Origin: an uncultured Lachnospiraceae bacterium
Lineage (GTDB): Bacteria > Bacillota > Clostridia > Lachnospirales > Lachnospiraceae
Assembly (NCBI GenBank): GCA_902463835.1
Contig: CABQGZ010000093.1
Coordinates: 1-9,546 of the forward strand
Length of the DNA stretch: 9,546 bases
Reading direction: 5' to 3'
Each line of letters begins with the position of its first letter. Positions within the stretch are counted from its first letter, which is position 1. The notes under the pieces were generated by a model. That model made no database searches. It worked only from the letters and a program-made list of their open reading frames with translations, and had not been told where the DNA came from. Made by a program: the position numbers and the translations under genes. Below are positions 1 to 7,363 of this stretch, piece by piece.

Positions 1-1139
1 TAGATGGTCTGATGATTGTCCTTGTAATATTGTTTGAAATCGTTAATCAGCTTCACCGTCTTGTCAAACAGCTGACGGCTGGCGCAGCGGTTCATCAAAA
101 ATGTCTCCGCACCGAACATCTCCGGCACCTCGGTGAGAATCGTGGTTCCGCCCTGGGCAATCAGAAGGTCGGAGAAGGTTCCCACCAGGGGATTGGCTGT
201 AATTCCTGAGAAGCCGTCGCTGCCGCCGCACTTTAAGCCAACCACCAGTTCCGAGACAGGGATTGGCTCACGCAAAAAGCCTGCAGCATAGGCAATCAGT
301 TCCTTCAGCAGCTGCTCCCCGGCTTCCAGCTCATCCTCCACATCCTGGCAGACCAGGAACCTGACGCGCTCCGGGTCATAATTGCCAATGTATGGCTTTA
401 GTACTTCGATATTACTGTTCTCACATCCCAGTCCCAACACCAGGACTCCGCCGGCGTTGGGATGATGGATCAGATCTGCGAGAATGGTCCGCGTATGCTC
501 CTGATCCTCCCCCATCTGGGAACAGCCATAAGGGTGCGTGAACGCCACGACTCCATCCACGGTGCATTTTTCCCGGGCACAGCCCTCCTTTGCATCCTCC
601 GCCAACCACCCATTGGCGGATCGCGCCAACGCTAAAGCTACATCATTCACACAGCCGACCGTGGGAATGATCCATATCTCATTGCGGATGCCAGCTTTGC
701 CATCTGACCGCCGAAAGCCCTGAAAATATGTTCTTTCCGGCTGTACATGCCCCCTATCCACCTGGTTCTGGCTTTCCCCCCCATTCCTGTCACCTTGCCC
801 TGACCTCTCCACCTGAGCAACTGGTATATACACTTCTTTCTCTTCCTTGCAAACAGGCTGATACGTGTACTCCAGCAAATCCCCCAGCGCCGTCCTCAGA
901 TTATGGGTATGGATCCACTGCCCCGCCCGGATATCCTCCCTGGCTGTACCGATCATAGCGCCATACTTGATGACTCCACTGCCACATGTAATATCTCTTA
1001 CCGCCATCTTATGTCCGGCCGGAATCGTCTCCAGTGCTTCCACTGTCATATTGTCTACGGAAATCTTTTCCCCTTGCAAAATCTCCCGCAAGGCCACAAC
1101 CACATTGTCAGCCCCTTGGATTTTAATAAAGCTTCTCAT
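1..1139 (-). CDS. uxaA: Altronate dehydratase UxaA (3' end cut off by window edge)
   Basis: Cytosolic dehydratase that removes water from D-altronate to give 2-keto-3-deoxy-D-gluconate, the last galacturonate-specific step; the family uses Fe(II). The frame is open from an ATG at 1139-1137 to the left edge, giving 379 residues of an expected ~500. Residues 1-95 form the N-terminal SAF-like domain (GHKMAVRDI at 42-50, WIHTHN at 75-80). The catalytic UxaA/GarD domain begins near residue 142 with GIRNEIWIIPTVGCVN, followed by HPYGCSQMG (202-210), GLGCEN (236-241), GLKCGGSDGFSGITANP (301-317) and LTEVPEMFGAE (335-345). These match what I recall of E. coli UxaA. The linker between the two domains (about residues 98-140) is roughly 30 residues longer than in E. 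coli and rich in Q, G, E and N. The start is supported by AGGAG at 1150-1154, 10 bases upstream. The gene lies 93 bases after uxaB on the same strand, so the two are probably cotranscribed. Confidence 0.95.
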   Translation of the reverse strand, partial: MRSFIKIQGADNVVVALREILQGEKISVDNMTVEALETIPAGHKMAVRDITCGSGVIKYGAMIGTAREDIRAGQWIHTHNLRTALGDLLEYTYQPVCKEEKEVYIPVAQVERSGQGDRNGGESQNQVDRGHVQPERTYFQGFRRSDGKAGIRNEIWIIPTVGCVNDVALALARSANGWLAEDAKEGCAREKCTVDGVVAFTHPYGCSQMGEDQEHTRTILADLIHHPNAGGVLVLGLGCENSNIEVLKPYIGNYDPERVRFLVCQDVEDELEAGEQLLKELIAYAAGFLREPIPVSELVVGLKCGGSDGFSGITANPLVGTFSDLLIAQGGTTILTEVPEMFGAETFLMNRCASRQLFDKTVKLINDFKQYYKDNHQTI

Positions 1140-1191
1140 CTAGATTACGCTCCTATACTTTTGTCCTTTTCCTCATACGCTCATGCTGAAC

Positions 1192-1225
1192 TTCGCGCGA
1201 CAGCAATTTGCTCCACCGCTTCGAA
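1192..1225 (-). other. Imperfect hairpin between uxaB and uxaA
   Basis: The 93-base gap between the two cistrons holds an imperfect inverted repeat. On the transcript strand, TTCG, GCG and AGCAA pair in order with TTGCT, CGC and CGAA, separated by small bulges. The core AGCAAATTGCT (1202-1212) is a perfect 5-bp palindrome around one base. No T-run follows, so it is not a Rho-independent terminator. It could be an mRNA-processing or stability structure between uxaB and uxaA, but this is inference and it may be chance. Confidence 0.3.
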
Positions 1226-1232
1226 ATAGGCT

Positions 1233-2702
1233 TCACACTGCCGCAGCGACCCGCTCCATGGCTGCCCGCATACCCAGACTGCGGATATCCGACAGATAAG
1301 AAGCCACCGCCTCCTCCAGTCCCGGCAGCAGGCTTAAGTCCTGTCCCCAGAAATCCGTATTGGTCAAAACTGCGTGTGTATATGACTCTGCATCCCTGCC
1401 GCTGTTTTCTGCGAAAAAGGAAAGCACCCCAGCGTCATCCCGGATAAGATATTCTTTCCCGCTCCGATGTCCAATCAGCGCGCCATCCTGAATCTCGCTT
1501 CCCGTATAAAACGCCAGCAATGCCGCAAGAGAAAAGGTCAGATGCACCGGAAGCGTGCCCTCCTTCTCTACGTACCCAAGAAGGCTCGGCAGGCAGCGTG
1601 CCCTCCATTTTGACACGGAGTTCAGGGATATGGCCAGTAACCCATGCTTAACGTAAGGATTGCGGAAACGTGTAATCACCGACTCCGCAAAATCCACCAG
1701 CTCCTCCTGTGGCAGTGCCAGCGTTGGAATCACCTCCTCAAAAGTCGTAGCTTTCATAAAGTCAAAAATCAGCTTATCCTCCATGGATTCCAGCACAATG
1801 TCATTTCCGCAAAGATAGGATGCCAGCACAAAGGAGGTGTGGGCGCCGTTTAAGATACGAACCTTCCGTTGCTTATAAGGCTTCTGGTTATCCGTGAAGA
1901 TCACCGGCAGTCCGGCCTTCGGAAGAGGCAGCTCACCACTGATATCCCGCTCACTCTCAATTACCCAGAGCGCAAAGGGTTCCCCTGTTACCATCAGCTC
2001 ATCCTGGTAACCAAGCTCTCTCCAAAGGGTCTTATCCTCATCCTTGGGATACCCGGTTACGATCCGATCCACCAGCGTGGAGGTGAATACACACGCCTCA
2101 TTGATCCAGGCAAGGAAATCCTCCGCCAGTTCCCAGCGCTCCGCCAGCATGCATACGCAATCCTTTAAGCGAATCCCATTGTCATCGATCAATTCCACCG
2201 GAAGCATAATCAGGCCCTTGTCACGATTTCCTCTAAAATATTGGTACCTCTCATACAAAAGCTTTGTCAATTTACCTGGAAAACTCCTGGGCGGCAGATA
2301 CTCCAGCCGATCCCCATCGTCATACACGATCCCCGCCTCCGTGGTGTTGGATACCACAAAACGCAGACTGTCCAAGCAGGCAAAGGCTGCGTATCTCTCA
2401 TACTCACTGTAGGCGTCCACCGCGTCCGCCACGCTGGTCACCACCCAATTCAGCCATTTTGCTTCTCCGTCCACAATCCCCCGAAGCTGTACGGTGTACT
2501 GACACTCCTGCCGATGAAACAACTCCAGAGAGCCGAACTCGATGGGCTTTACGATGGCGATATCGCCGTCAAACACTCCTTTCTCATTGGCAATGTCAAT
2601 CATATAGTCCACAAATGCCCGCAGAAAATTTCCCTCTCCAAACTGTAATACCCGGATTGGGCGCTCCTTTTTTCCCGTCATAGATTTGCTTATCTGCTCC
2701 AT
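1233..2702 (-). CDS. uxaB: Tagaturonate reductase (altronate oxidoreductase) UxaB
   Basis: NAD-dependent cytosolic enzyme that reduces D-tagaturonate to D-altronate in galacturonate breakdown. It belongs to the mannitol dehydrogenase / polyol-specific long-chain family, which does not use zinc. From the chosen start it has 489 residues (E. coli UxaB has about 483). The N-terminal Rossmann signature QFGEGNFLRAFVD is at residues 20-32; SNTTEAGI is at 118-125 and STLVDRIVTGYP at 208-219. The catalytic-domain signature KPYKQRKVRILNGAHT is at 274-289, with RFRNPYVKHGLLAISLN at 345-361. These favour UxaB over the fructuronate reductase UxuB. A longer in-frame start 17 codons upstream exists, but the Shine-Dalgarno AAGGAGGA (2711-2718) sits 8 bases before the ATG at 2702 and lies inside that extension, so the shorter start is preferred. 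It is the first gene of the leftward uxaB-uxaA unit, controlled by the divergent promoter region. Confidence 0.96.
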   Translation of the reverse strand: MEQISKSMTGKKERPIRVLQFGEGNFLRAFVDYMIDIANEKGVFDGDIAIVKPIEFGSLELFHRQECQYTVQLRGIVDGEAKWLNWVVTSVADAVDAYSEYERYAAFACLDSLRFVVSNTTEAGIVYDDGDRLEYLPPRSFPGKLTKLLYERYQYFRGNRDKGLIMLPVELIDDNGIRLKDCVCMLAERWELAEDFLAWINEACVFTSTLVDRIVTGYPKDEDKTLWRELGYQDELMVTGEPFALWVIESERDISGELPLPKAGLPVIFTDNQKPYKQRKVRILNGAHTSFVLASYLCGNDIVLESMEDKLIFDFMKATTFEEVIPTLALPQEELVDFAESVITRFRNPYVKHGLLAISLNSVSKWRARCLPSLLGYVEKEGTLPVHLTFSLAALLAFYTGSEIQDGALIGHRSGKEYLIRDDAGVLSFFAENSGRDAESYTHAVLTNTDFWGQDLSLLPGLEEAVASYLSDIRSLGMRAAMERVAAAV

Positions 2703-2794
2703 ACAGATCATCCTCCTTTTTTGTCGGTCCCGCAGCATATTGCCGCAAATCAACAGTACGATTTTTCTTAAACTCCCTTTTTTCTTCTTTTCGC

Positions 2795-2812
2795 ATTGTA
2801 ACTGCTTACATT
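2795..2812 (-). promoter_or_regulatory. LacI/cre-type operator O1 over the uxaB start site
   Basis: The minus-strand sequence AATGTAAGCAGTTACAAT is an imperfect palindrome with exact TGTAA/TTACA arms around a 4-base centre. It begins one base after the predicted -10 box, so bound protein would block initiation. It shares its first nine bases with the second operator (2892-2909) near the divergent promoter. The likely binder is the LacI-family protein encoded next door; this is inferred from sequence and position. Confidence 0.7.
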
Positions 2813-2813
2813 C

Positions 2814-2842
2814 TATTTATCACATTTTTTCTTGTTCGTCAA
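2814..2842 (-). promoter_or_regulatory. Predicted sigma-A promoter of uxaB-uxaA
   Basis: On the minus strand a near-consensus -35 box TTGACG (2837-2842) is followed, after a 17-base spacer, by TAAATA (2814-2819), a weak -10 box. The expected transcription start falls near 2807, inside the adjacent operator at 2795-2812, leaving a leader of about 105 bases before uxaB. The -35 box and spacing are good; the -10 match is only 3 of 6, which would suit a promoter that is tightly controlled. Confidence 0.6.
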
Positions 2843-2856
2843 TATTATTTTCTATA

Positions 2857-2885
2857 TTGCTTTATTTTTCAATATGGTATATAAT
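2857..2885 (+). promoter_or_regulatory. Predicted sigma-A promoter of the regulator-uxaC unit
   Basis: TTGCTT (2857-2862) and a perfect -10 box TATAAT (2880-2885) are separated by exactly 17 bases in a very AT-rich tract. The predicted start, near 2892, coincides with the beginning of the operator at 2892-2909. It drives the LacI-type regulator and probably uxaC. Confidence 0.7.
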
Positions 2886-2891
2886 AAAAAA

Positions 2892-2909
2892 AATGTAAGC
2901 GCTATCATT
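2892..2909 (+). promoter_or_regulatory. cre-like operator O2 over the regulator start site
   Basis: AATGTAAGCGCTATCATT fits every position of the Gram-positive cre consensus WWTGNAARCGNWWWCAWW and also resembles O1. It lies between the -10 box (ends 2885) and the Shine-Dalgarno (from 2912), so a bound repressor would block transcription of the regulator and uxaC. Either the regulator itself (autoregulation) or CcpA (carbon catabolite repression) could bind here; the sequence alone does not decide. Confidence 0.75.
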
Positions 2910-2925
2910 TTAAGGAGGTCCGACT

Positions 2926-3951
2926 ATGGCACTCACCATTTACGACATTTCAAAGAAGGCTGGGGTTTCCACCGCCACCGTATCCAGAGTCTTAAACGGC
3001 AGCGGAAAGGTGAAGGACGCTACCCGACAGAAGATTCTGGATATCATACAGGAATATGATTACGCTCCCAGCGCCTTTGCCCGAGGCATGGGACTTCAAT
3101 CCCTAAAAACCATTGGTATCCTCTGCGCGGACTCCTCCGACCTGTTCCTTGCGAAGGCTGTCTATTATCTGGAGCAGGAGCTTCAGCAGGCCGGCTACGA
3201 GTCACTGCTCTGCTGCACCGGCTACAACCTGGACACCCGCAGGAATTATGTCAATCTCATTCTCTCAAAGAAGATTGATGCCCTGATTCTGGTTGGATCC
3301 AATTTTATTGGTTCCACTAAGAAGGAGAATCAGTATATTAAGGATGCTTCCGCACAGATTCCCGTCCTGGTGCTGAATGCCTCCTACCAGCACCCCAATG
3401 TATACTGCACGCTCTGCGATGACGCCGGCGCCATGGAGGATGCCGCCAATGCCCTGCTTGCCTCCGGAATCCGAGATATCCTTTATCTATACAATTCGGA
3501 TTCTTACAGCGGAAAACGAAAGCTGGAAGGCTTTCACGCCGCCATGGAGAAGGCTAAGGTGACGGATTATGAAAAATACATCTGCTACTGTCCGTCCAGT
3601 TACTGCCGGCCCGGGCAGATTGCGGACGCGATAGCCAAAAGCGCCGAAAGCGGCCTGCACTTCCACGGCATTCTTGCCGCAGACGATATGCTGGCCCTGG
3701 GCGCTGTGAAATATGCCCACTGGAAAGGTCTGCGGATTCCGGAGGATCTGGCCATAATCGGTTATAACAATTCCGTGCTGACGGACTGCTGCACACCGGA
3801 GCTCACCTCCGTGGATAACTGCCTGGAGGCTATGACCCATCAGCTAATCCGCACCTTACTGGGAGTGCTTGCCGGGGAGGAGATGCCCAGGAAGACAGTC
3901 TTTTCCGGGACATTGATCCGGCGGGGAACTACACCGTCCACGGGATGCTAG
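2926..3951 (+). CDS. LacI-family transcriptional regulator of the uronate genes
   Basis: DNA-binding repressor with a sugar-binding effector domain, 341 residues, the normal length for the family. The N-terminal helix-turn-helix TIYDISKKAGVSTATVSRVL covers residues 4-23; the hinge region follows, with YAPSAFARGM at 46-55. The periplasmic-binding-protein-like domain starts at about residue 60 (KTIGILCADS) and shows the typical late-family stretch GILAADDMLALGAVKYA then LAIIGYNN. The start is fixed by a perfect Shine-Dalgarno, TAAGGAGGT (2911-2919), six bases upstream of the ATG. It sits divergent from uxaB-uxaA and 59 bases before uxaC with no terminator between, so it most likely controls the whole locus, comparable in role to Bacillus ExuR or KdgR. 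Which of those it corresponds to, and its inducer (perhaps a uronate or pathway intermediate), cannot be read from the sequence. The two operators imply autoregulation. Confidence 0.93.
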   Translation: MALTIYDISKKAGVSTATVSRVLNGSGKVKDATRQKILDIIQEYDYAPSAFARGMGLQSLKTIGILCADSSDLFLAKAVYYLEQELQQAGYESLLCCTGYNLDTRRNYVNLILSKKIDALILVGSNFIGSTKKENQYIKDASAQIPVLVLNASYQHPNVYCTLCDDAGAMEDAANALLASGIRDILYLYNSDSYSGKRKLEGFHAAMEKAKVTDYEKYICYCPSSYCRPGQIADAIAKSAESGLHFHGILAADDMLALGAVKYAHWKGLRIPEDLAIIGYNNSVLTDCCTPELTSVDNCLEAMTHQLIRTLLGVLAGEEMPRKTVFSGTLIRRGTTPSTGC

Positions 3952-4010
3952 TACATTACAATAGTTAAACTCGTGCCATTCGCAAAATATTTTTACAGGA
4001 GGAGTCTACC

Positions 4011-5444
4011 ATGAAACCATTTATGGACAAAAACTTTTTACTGTCTAACGAGACTGCACAGAAGCTGTATTTTAATTACGCAGCGGACATGCCCATTTTA
4101 GACTATCACTGCCACATCAATCCCAGAGAGATCTGGGTGGATCGCAGCTTCGAGAACATCACCCAGGTATGGCTGGGCGGGGATCACTACAAGTGGCGCT
4201 TTCTGCGCTCCTGCGGCGTGGAGGAGCACTTCATTACCGGCGATGCCTCCGACAAGGAAAAATTCCTCTGCTGGGCCGAATGTCTCGGGAAGGCCATCGG
4301 CAATCCGCTGTACCACTGGAGCCACCTGGAGCTGCGGAAATATTTTGACTATCCGGGCATCTTAAATAAGCACACGGCCCAGGAAGTATGGGAACTCTGC
4401 AACGAGAAGCTGGCTCAGCCCTCCATGACCGTGCGAAATATCATCCGCCGATCCGGGGTGACTCTGATCTGCACTACGGACGATCCGGTGGATTCTCTGG
4501 AATGGCATAAGAAGCTGGCCGAAGACGACACCTTTGAGGTTCAGGTGCTTCCGGCCTGGCGCCCGGACAAGGTCATGAATATTGAAAAAGACACTTATCC
4601 GGATTACCTGCACACCTTGTCCGAAGCTGCCGGAATTCCGATCGCAACCTTCGCTGAGCTGTGCCATGCCCTGACGCTGCGCATGGACTACTTCGCCGAA
4701 CATGGATGTGTTGTATCGGATCATGCCCTGGAATACGTCATGTATGCTCCGGCATCTGAGGATGTGATTGAGCGGATTTTTGCGAAGCGCCTGCAGGGCG
4801 GGATCATCACCCGGGAAGAAGAACTGCAATTTAAGACTGCATTCATGCTCTTTGCAGGCAGGGAATACGCCAGACGAAACTGGGTGATGCAGCTTCATTA
4901 CGGCTGCAAGCGCGACAACAATACCGCAATGTTTGAACAGTTAGGGCCGGACACTGGCTACGACTGCATCAACAACTACGCTCCCTCCGCCCAGATGGCA
5001 GACTACCTGAATGCTCTGGCCATGGCACATGCCCTGCCAAAAACCATTCTCTACAGCCTGAACCCCAACGACAACGCCGCCATCGGCACCATCTTAGGCT
5101 GCTTCCAGGACGCTTCCGCGGTGGCCAAGATCCAACAGGGCTCCGCCTGGTGGTTCAACGATCACAAGACTGGTATGGAAGAACAGCTGACCTCCCTGGC
5201 CAACCTGGGCAATCTGTCTGGATTTGTTGGGATGCTCACAGATTCCCGTAGCTTTCTGTCCTATACACGGCATGATTATTTTCGGAGAATTCTGTGCAAC
5301 CTTCTGGGTACCTGGGTGGAGCAGGGGGAATTCCCCGAGGATTATGAGACGCTGGGGGAGATTGTAAAGGGCATCTGCTATGAGAATGCGGCGAGGTATT
5401 TTGAATTTCCTGGGCAGAAGTTAAGTAATCCACCGAGATTATAG
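4011..5444 (+). CDS. uxaC: Uronate (glucuronate/galacturonate) isomerase UxaC
   Basis: Cytosolic aldose-ketose isomerase that turns D-galacturonate into D-tagaturonate and D-glucuronate into D-fructuronate, the entry step of hexuronate catabolism. It is a metal-dependent member of the amidohydrolase superfamily, 477 residues against about 470 in E. coli. The metal-binding pair H33 and H35 is in DYHCH (31-35). Further family stretches are GDHYKWR (57-63), GDAS(D)KEKF (77-85), NPLYHWSHLELR (98-109), TTDDPVDSLEWH (155-166) and WRPDK (183-187). WWFNDHKTGME is at 380-390 and LTDSRSFLSYTRHDYFRRIL at 409-428, where D411 and the earlier H296 are probable active-site residues. The start follows AGGAGGAG (3997-4004) by 6 bases. 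It lies 59 bases downstream of the regulator, probably in the same transcript, and is followed at once by a strong terminator. Its partners uxaB and uxaA are transcribed the other way from the shared control region. Confidence 0.97.
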   Translation: MKPFMDKNFLLSNETAQKLYFNYAADMPILDYHCHINPREIWVDRSFENITQVWLGGDHYKWRFLRSCGVEEHFITGDASDKEKFLCWAECLGKAIGNPLYHWSHLELRKYFDYPGILNKHTAQEVWELCNEKLAQPSMTVRNIIRRSGVTLICTTDDPVDSLEWHKKLAEDDTFEVQVLPAWRPDKVMNIEKDTYPDYLHTLSEAAGIPIATFAELCHALTLRMDYFAEHGCVVSDHALEYVMYAPASEDVIERIFAKRLQGGIITREEELQFKTAFMLFAGREYARRNWVMQLHYGCKRDNNTAMFEQLGPDTGYDCINNYAPSAQMADYLNALAMAHALPKTILYSLNPNDNAAIGTILGCFQDASAVAKIQQGSAWWFNDHKTGMEEQLTSLANLGNLSGFVGMLTDSRSFLSYTRHDYFRRILCNLLGTWVEQGEFPEDYETLGEIVKGICYENAARYFEFPGQKLSNPPRL

Positions 5445-5445
5445 G

Positions 5446-5485
5446 AAAAAGCAGAGCTGCCGTTTTCCCGGTAACTCTGCTTTTT
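5446..5485. terminator. Bidirectional Rho-independent terminator between uxaC and pepP
   Basis: A perfect 11-bp inverted repeat, AAAAAGCAGAG (5446-5456) and CTCTGCTTTTT (5475-5485), encloses an 18-base middle that can add a further short G-C stem. It has a T-run on both strands, so it can end rightward uxaC transcripts (stop codon at 5442-5444) and leftward transcripts of the aminopeptidase gene, whose stop is at 5505-5507. The convergent arrangement fits this double use. Confidence 0.93.
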
Positions 5486-5504
5486 ACTTTATCAAAGTAT
5501 TCTC

Positions 5505-7295
5505 CTATATCTCCCTGGTATACTCCCTAAGCCAGGCGCATTCTTCCTCCGTCAGATAAGGCGACAGCGTCTCGTAAACCATCCTGTGATAGTCATTTAA
5601 CCGCTGGCGCTCCGCCTTACTCATCTCCTCCGGCAGGATCGCGTCCAGATCGATGGGAGCGTAGGTGATATTCTCAAAGTACATGAATTGTCCGTACTCA
5701 TTCTTCTCCCCCTTCCGGCAGATCAGCTCGTTTTCCGTGCGGATGCCATACTCTCCTTCCAGATAGACTCCCGGCTCATCGGTGGTGATCATCCCTTCCT
5801 CCAGCACACCGCTGTCGCTACGCTCCGGAACAATCCGCCAGCGGAAACCGTTGGGTCCCTCGTGTACATTTAAGATATGGCCAACTCCGTGGCCTGTGCC
5901 GCACCGGTAGTCGATCCCCAGATCCCACAGAGGCCCCCGGGCAAGAATATCAAGATTGATGCCTCTGCAGCCATACAGGAATCTGGCATTGGCAAGATTT
6001 AAGTTGGATCGGCACACTGCCGTAAAATGCTGCTTTTCCTGTTCTGTCAGTTCCCCCAACGCTATGGTTCTTGTGATATCCGTAGTTCCCTCCAGGTAAT
6101 GTCCGCCAGAGTCCACCAGCAGGAAGCCCTCCGGCTTTAATACGGCGTTGGATTCTTCGGTGGCGCTGTAGTGCATCATGGCAGCGTTCGGCCCGTAGGC
6201 GCTGATGGTGTCAAAGCTCAGGTCCAGGAAATGCTCCTGGGCTTCCCGCTGTTTTGCCAGATAATCGGAGGCTGATATCTCGGTGATCTCGATTTTTCCG
6301 ATATTCTGCTTGAGCCAGTACATGAACTTCGTAAAGGCCACGCCGTCCTTCACATGGGCTTTCTTTGTATTTTCCAGCTCCACCGCATTCTTAACCGCCT
6401 TCATCTCCTCCGTTGGGTTGCTCTTGTCCACCACAATGATGGACTCCTTCAGGCTGCTGCAGATGCAATAGTTCACTACGGATTTGTCCAGCAGAACCTT
6501 CTCCTGTGCCCCAAGGCTCTCCACATCTCCATAAATGTCCTGGTATCCCTTTACCTGAATATTGTTGACCTTCAGGTATGTCCGCAATTCCTCATTCAAC
6601 ACGGTCGGATTCACATACCAGCAGCAGCCATCCTCCGTCACCAGCAGGAAGGACAGAACTACCGGCACATGATCGATGTCGCCGCCCCGGATATTTAAGA
6701 GCCACGCAATGTCATAAAGGGAGGTGAGGATGTGGACAGAAGCGCTCGTCTCCTTCATCCTCTCCCGCAGGCGTGCCAGCTTATCCTGGGTGCTCTCCCC
6801 GGCATATTCCTGGATCAGCAAAAATGCTGGCTCAGTGGGCAGATTGGGACGCTCCTTCCAAATGAGATCCACCAGATCCTCCGTCACATAGAGCTTGCCC
6901 TTCTTTGCTTCCGCGATCTTCCCGTATTCCTCTCCGGCCCTGGCATTTACCACTCTGCCGTCAAAGCCCAGACACTGACCCTCCTGGAGCTTCTGCTCCA
7001 CGTACTCCTTCACGGTGGGCACGCCTTCCTCCGCCATCCGGTAGAGGGTCACCGGAGTCCCGGCAAGCTGATTTTCCGCCTGGATAAAATATCTGCCGTC
7101 TGTCCACAGGCCGGCCTCCGCCTCCGTGATCACCGCTGTTCCGGCGGAACCAGTAAAGCCAGTGATATACTTTCTCGCCTTGAAGTAATCTCCTACGTAC
7201 TCAGATTCGTGAAAATCCGAGGTTGGAATAATGTACATGTCAATTCCACGCTTTTTCATCTCCTGGCGCAAGGCCTTGATTCTCTCTGCTATCAT
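5505..7295 (-). CDS. pepP: Xaa-Pro aminopeptidase (aminopeptidase P, M24B family)
   Basis: Cytosolic metallopeptidase that removes an N-terminal residue preceding proline; the family usually binds two Mn(II). The 596-residue length matches the large three-domain form (human XPNPEP1 type). Two creatinase-like N-terminal domains fill about residues 1-300, with the family start IIPTSDFHESEYVGDYF at 22-38. The catalytic pita-bread domain follows. All five metal ligands are visible: D395 (LLVDSGG), D406 (TTDITRT), H469 (GTGHGVGH), E507 (TTDEPGVY) and E521 (RTENEL). The catalytic histidines H375 and H478 sit where the human enzyme has its own. The frame extends 24 codons upstream to a GTG that overlaps the preceding stop codon, but that extension has no Shine-Dalgarno and is unlike the family, whereas MIAERIKALR at 7295 has GGAGAG about 10 bases upstream. 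It follows the lipoprotein gene after 68 bases with no terminator, so cotranscription is possible. I assign pepP from the family; the natural substrate is unknown. Confidence 0.94.
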   Translation of the reverse strand: MIAERIKALRQEMKKRGIDMYIIPTSDFHESEYVGDYFKARKYITGFTGSAGTAVITEAEAGLWTDGRYFIQAENQLAGTPVTLYRMAEEGVPTVKEYVEQKLQEGQCLGFDGRVVNARAGEEYGKIAEAKKGKLYVTEDLVDLIWKERPNLPTEPAFLLIQEYAGESTQDKLARLRERMKETSASVHILTSLYDIAWLLNIRGGDIDHVPVVLSFLLVTEDGCCWYVNPTVLNEELRTYLKVNNIQVKGYQDIYGDVESLGAQEKVLLDKSVVNYCICSSLKESIIVVDKSNPTEEMKAVKNAVELENTKKAHVKDGVAFTKFMYWLKQNIGKIEITEISASDYLAKQREAQEHFLDLSFDTISAYGPNAAMMHYSATEESNAVLKPEGFLLVDSGGHYLEGTTDITRTIALGELTEQEKQHFTAVCRSNLNLANARFLYGCRGINLDILARGPLWDLGIDYRCGTGHGVGHILNVHEGPNGFRWRIVPERSDSGVLEEGMITTDEPGVYLEGEYGIRTENELICRKGEKNEYGQFMYFENITYAPIDLDAILPEEMSKAERQRLNDYHRMVYETLSPYLTEEECAWLREYTREI

Positions 7296-7363
7296 AGTCT
7301 TGATTCTCTCCGTTTTATAAATTATTTTGTAATCATATTTCTTTTCTCTTAATCCTGCCGCCC

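Noticed and set aside
2241..2683. Two overlapping plus-strand frames (135 and 139 codons) antisense to uxaB
   Set aside because: They overlap each other and the conserved N-terminal half of UxaB; the translations are low-complexity shadows.
2703..2753. 17-codon N-terminal extension of UxaB
   Set aside because: The strong Shine-Dalgarno AAGGAGGA lies inside this stretch and points to the ATG at 2702; the extension is not family-like.
3952..4010. Own promoter for uxaC between the regulator and uxaC
   Set aside because: Only a Shine-Dalgarno could be supported; no paired -35/-10 boxes or operator like O1/O2 were seen in these 59 bases.
4362..4898. 178-codon minus-strand frame inside uxaC
   Set aside because: Antisense to uxaC, whose motifs are continuous across the whole stretch.
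5775..5888. Four-residue longer spacing between metal ligands H469 and E507 of aminopeptidase P than in the human enzyme
   Set aside because: As far as I recall, the segment resembles that of other Firmicutes aminopeptidases P, so it is probably ordinary clade variation and not an anomaly.
6732..7352. 206-codon open frame on the plus strand
   Set aside because: It lies wholly antisense to the well-supported aminopeptidase P gene, has no family-like sequence and no convincing ribosome site; it is a shadow of high-GC third positions.
7296..7363. Separate promoter for pepP
   Set aside because: The gap is AT-rich with TATAAA-like strings, but none has a -35 box at proper spacing and the best lies too close to the start codon.
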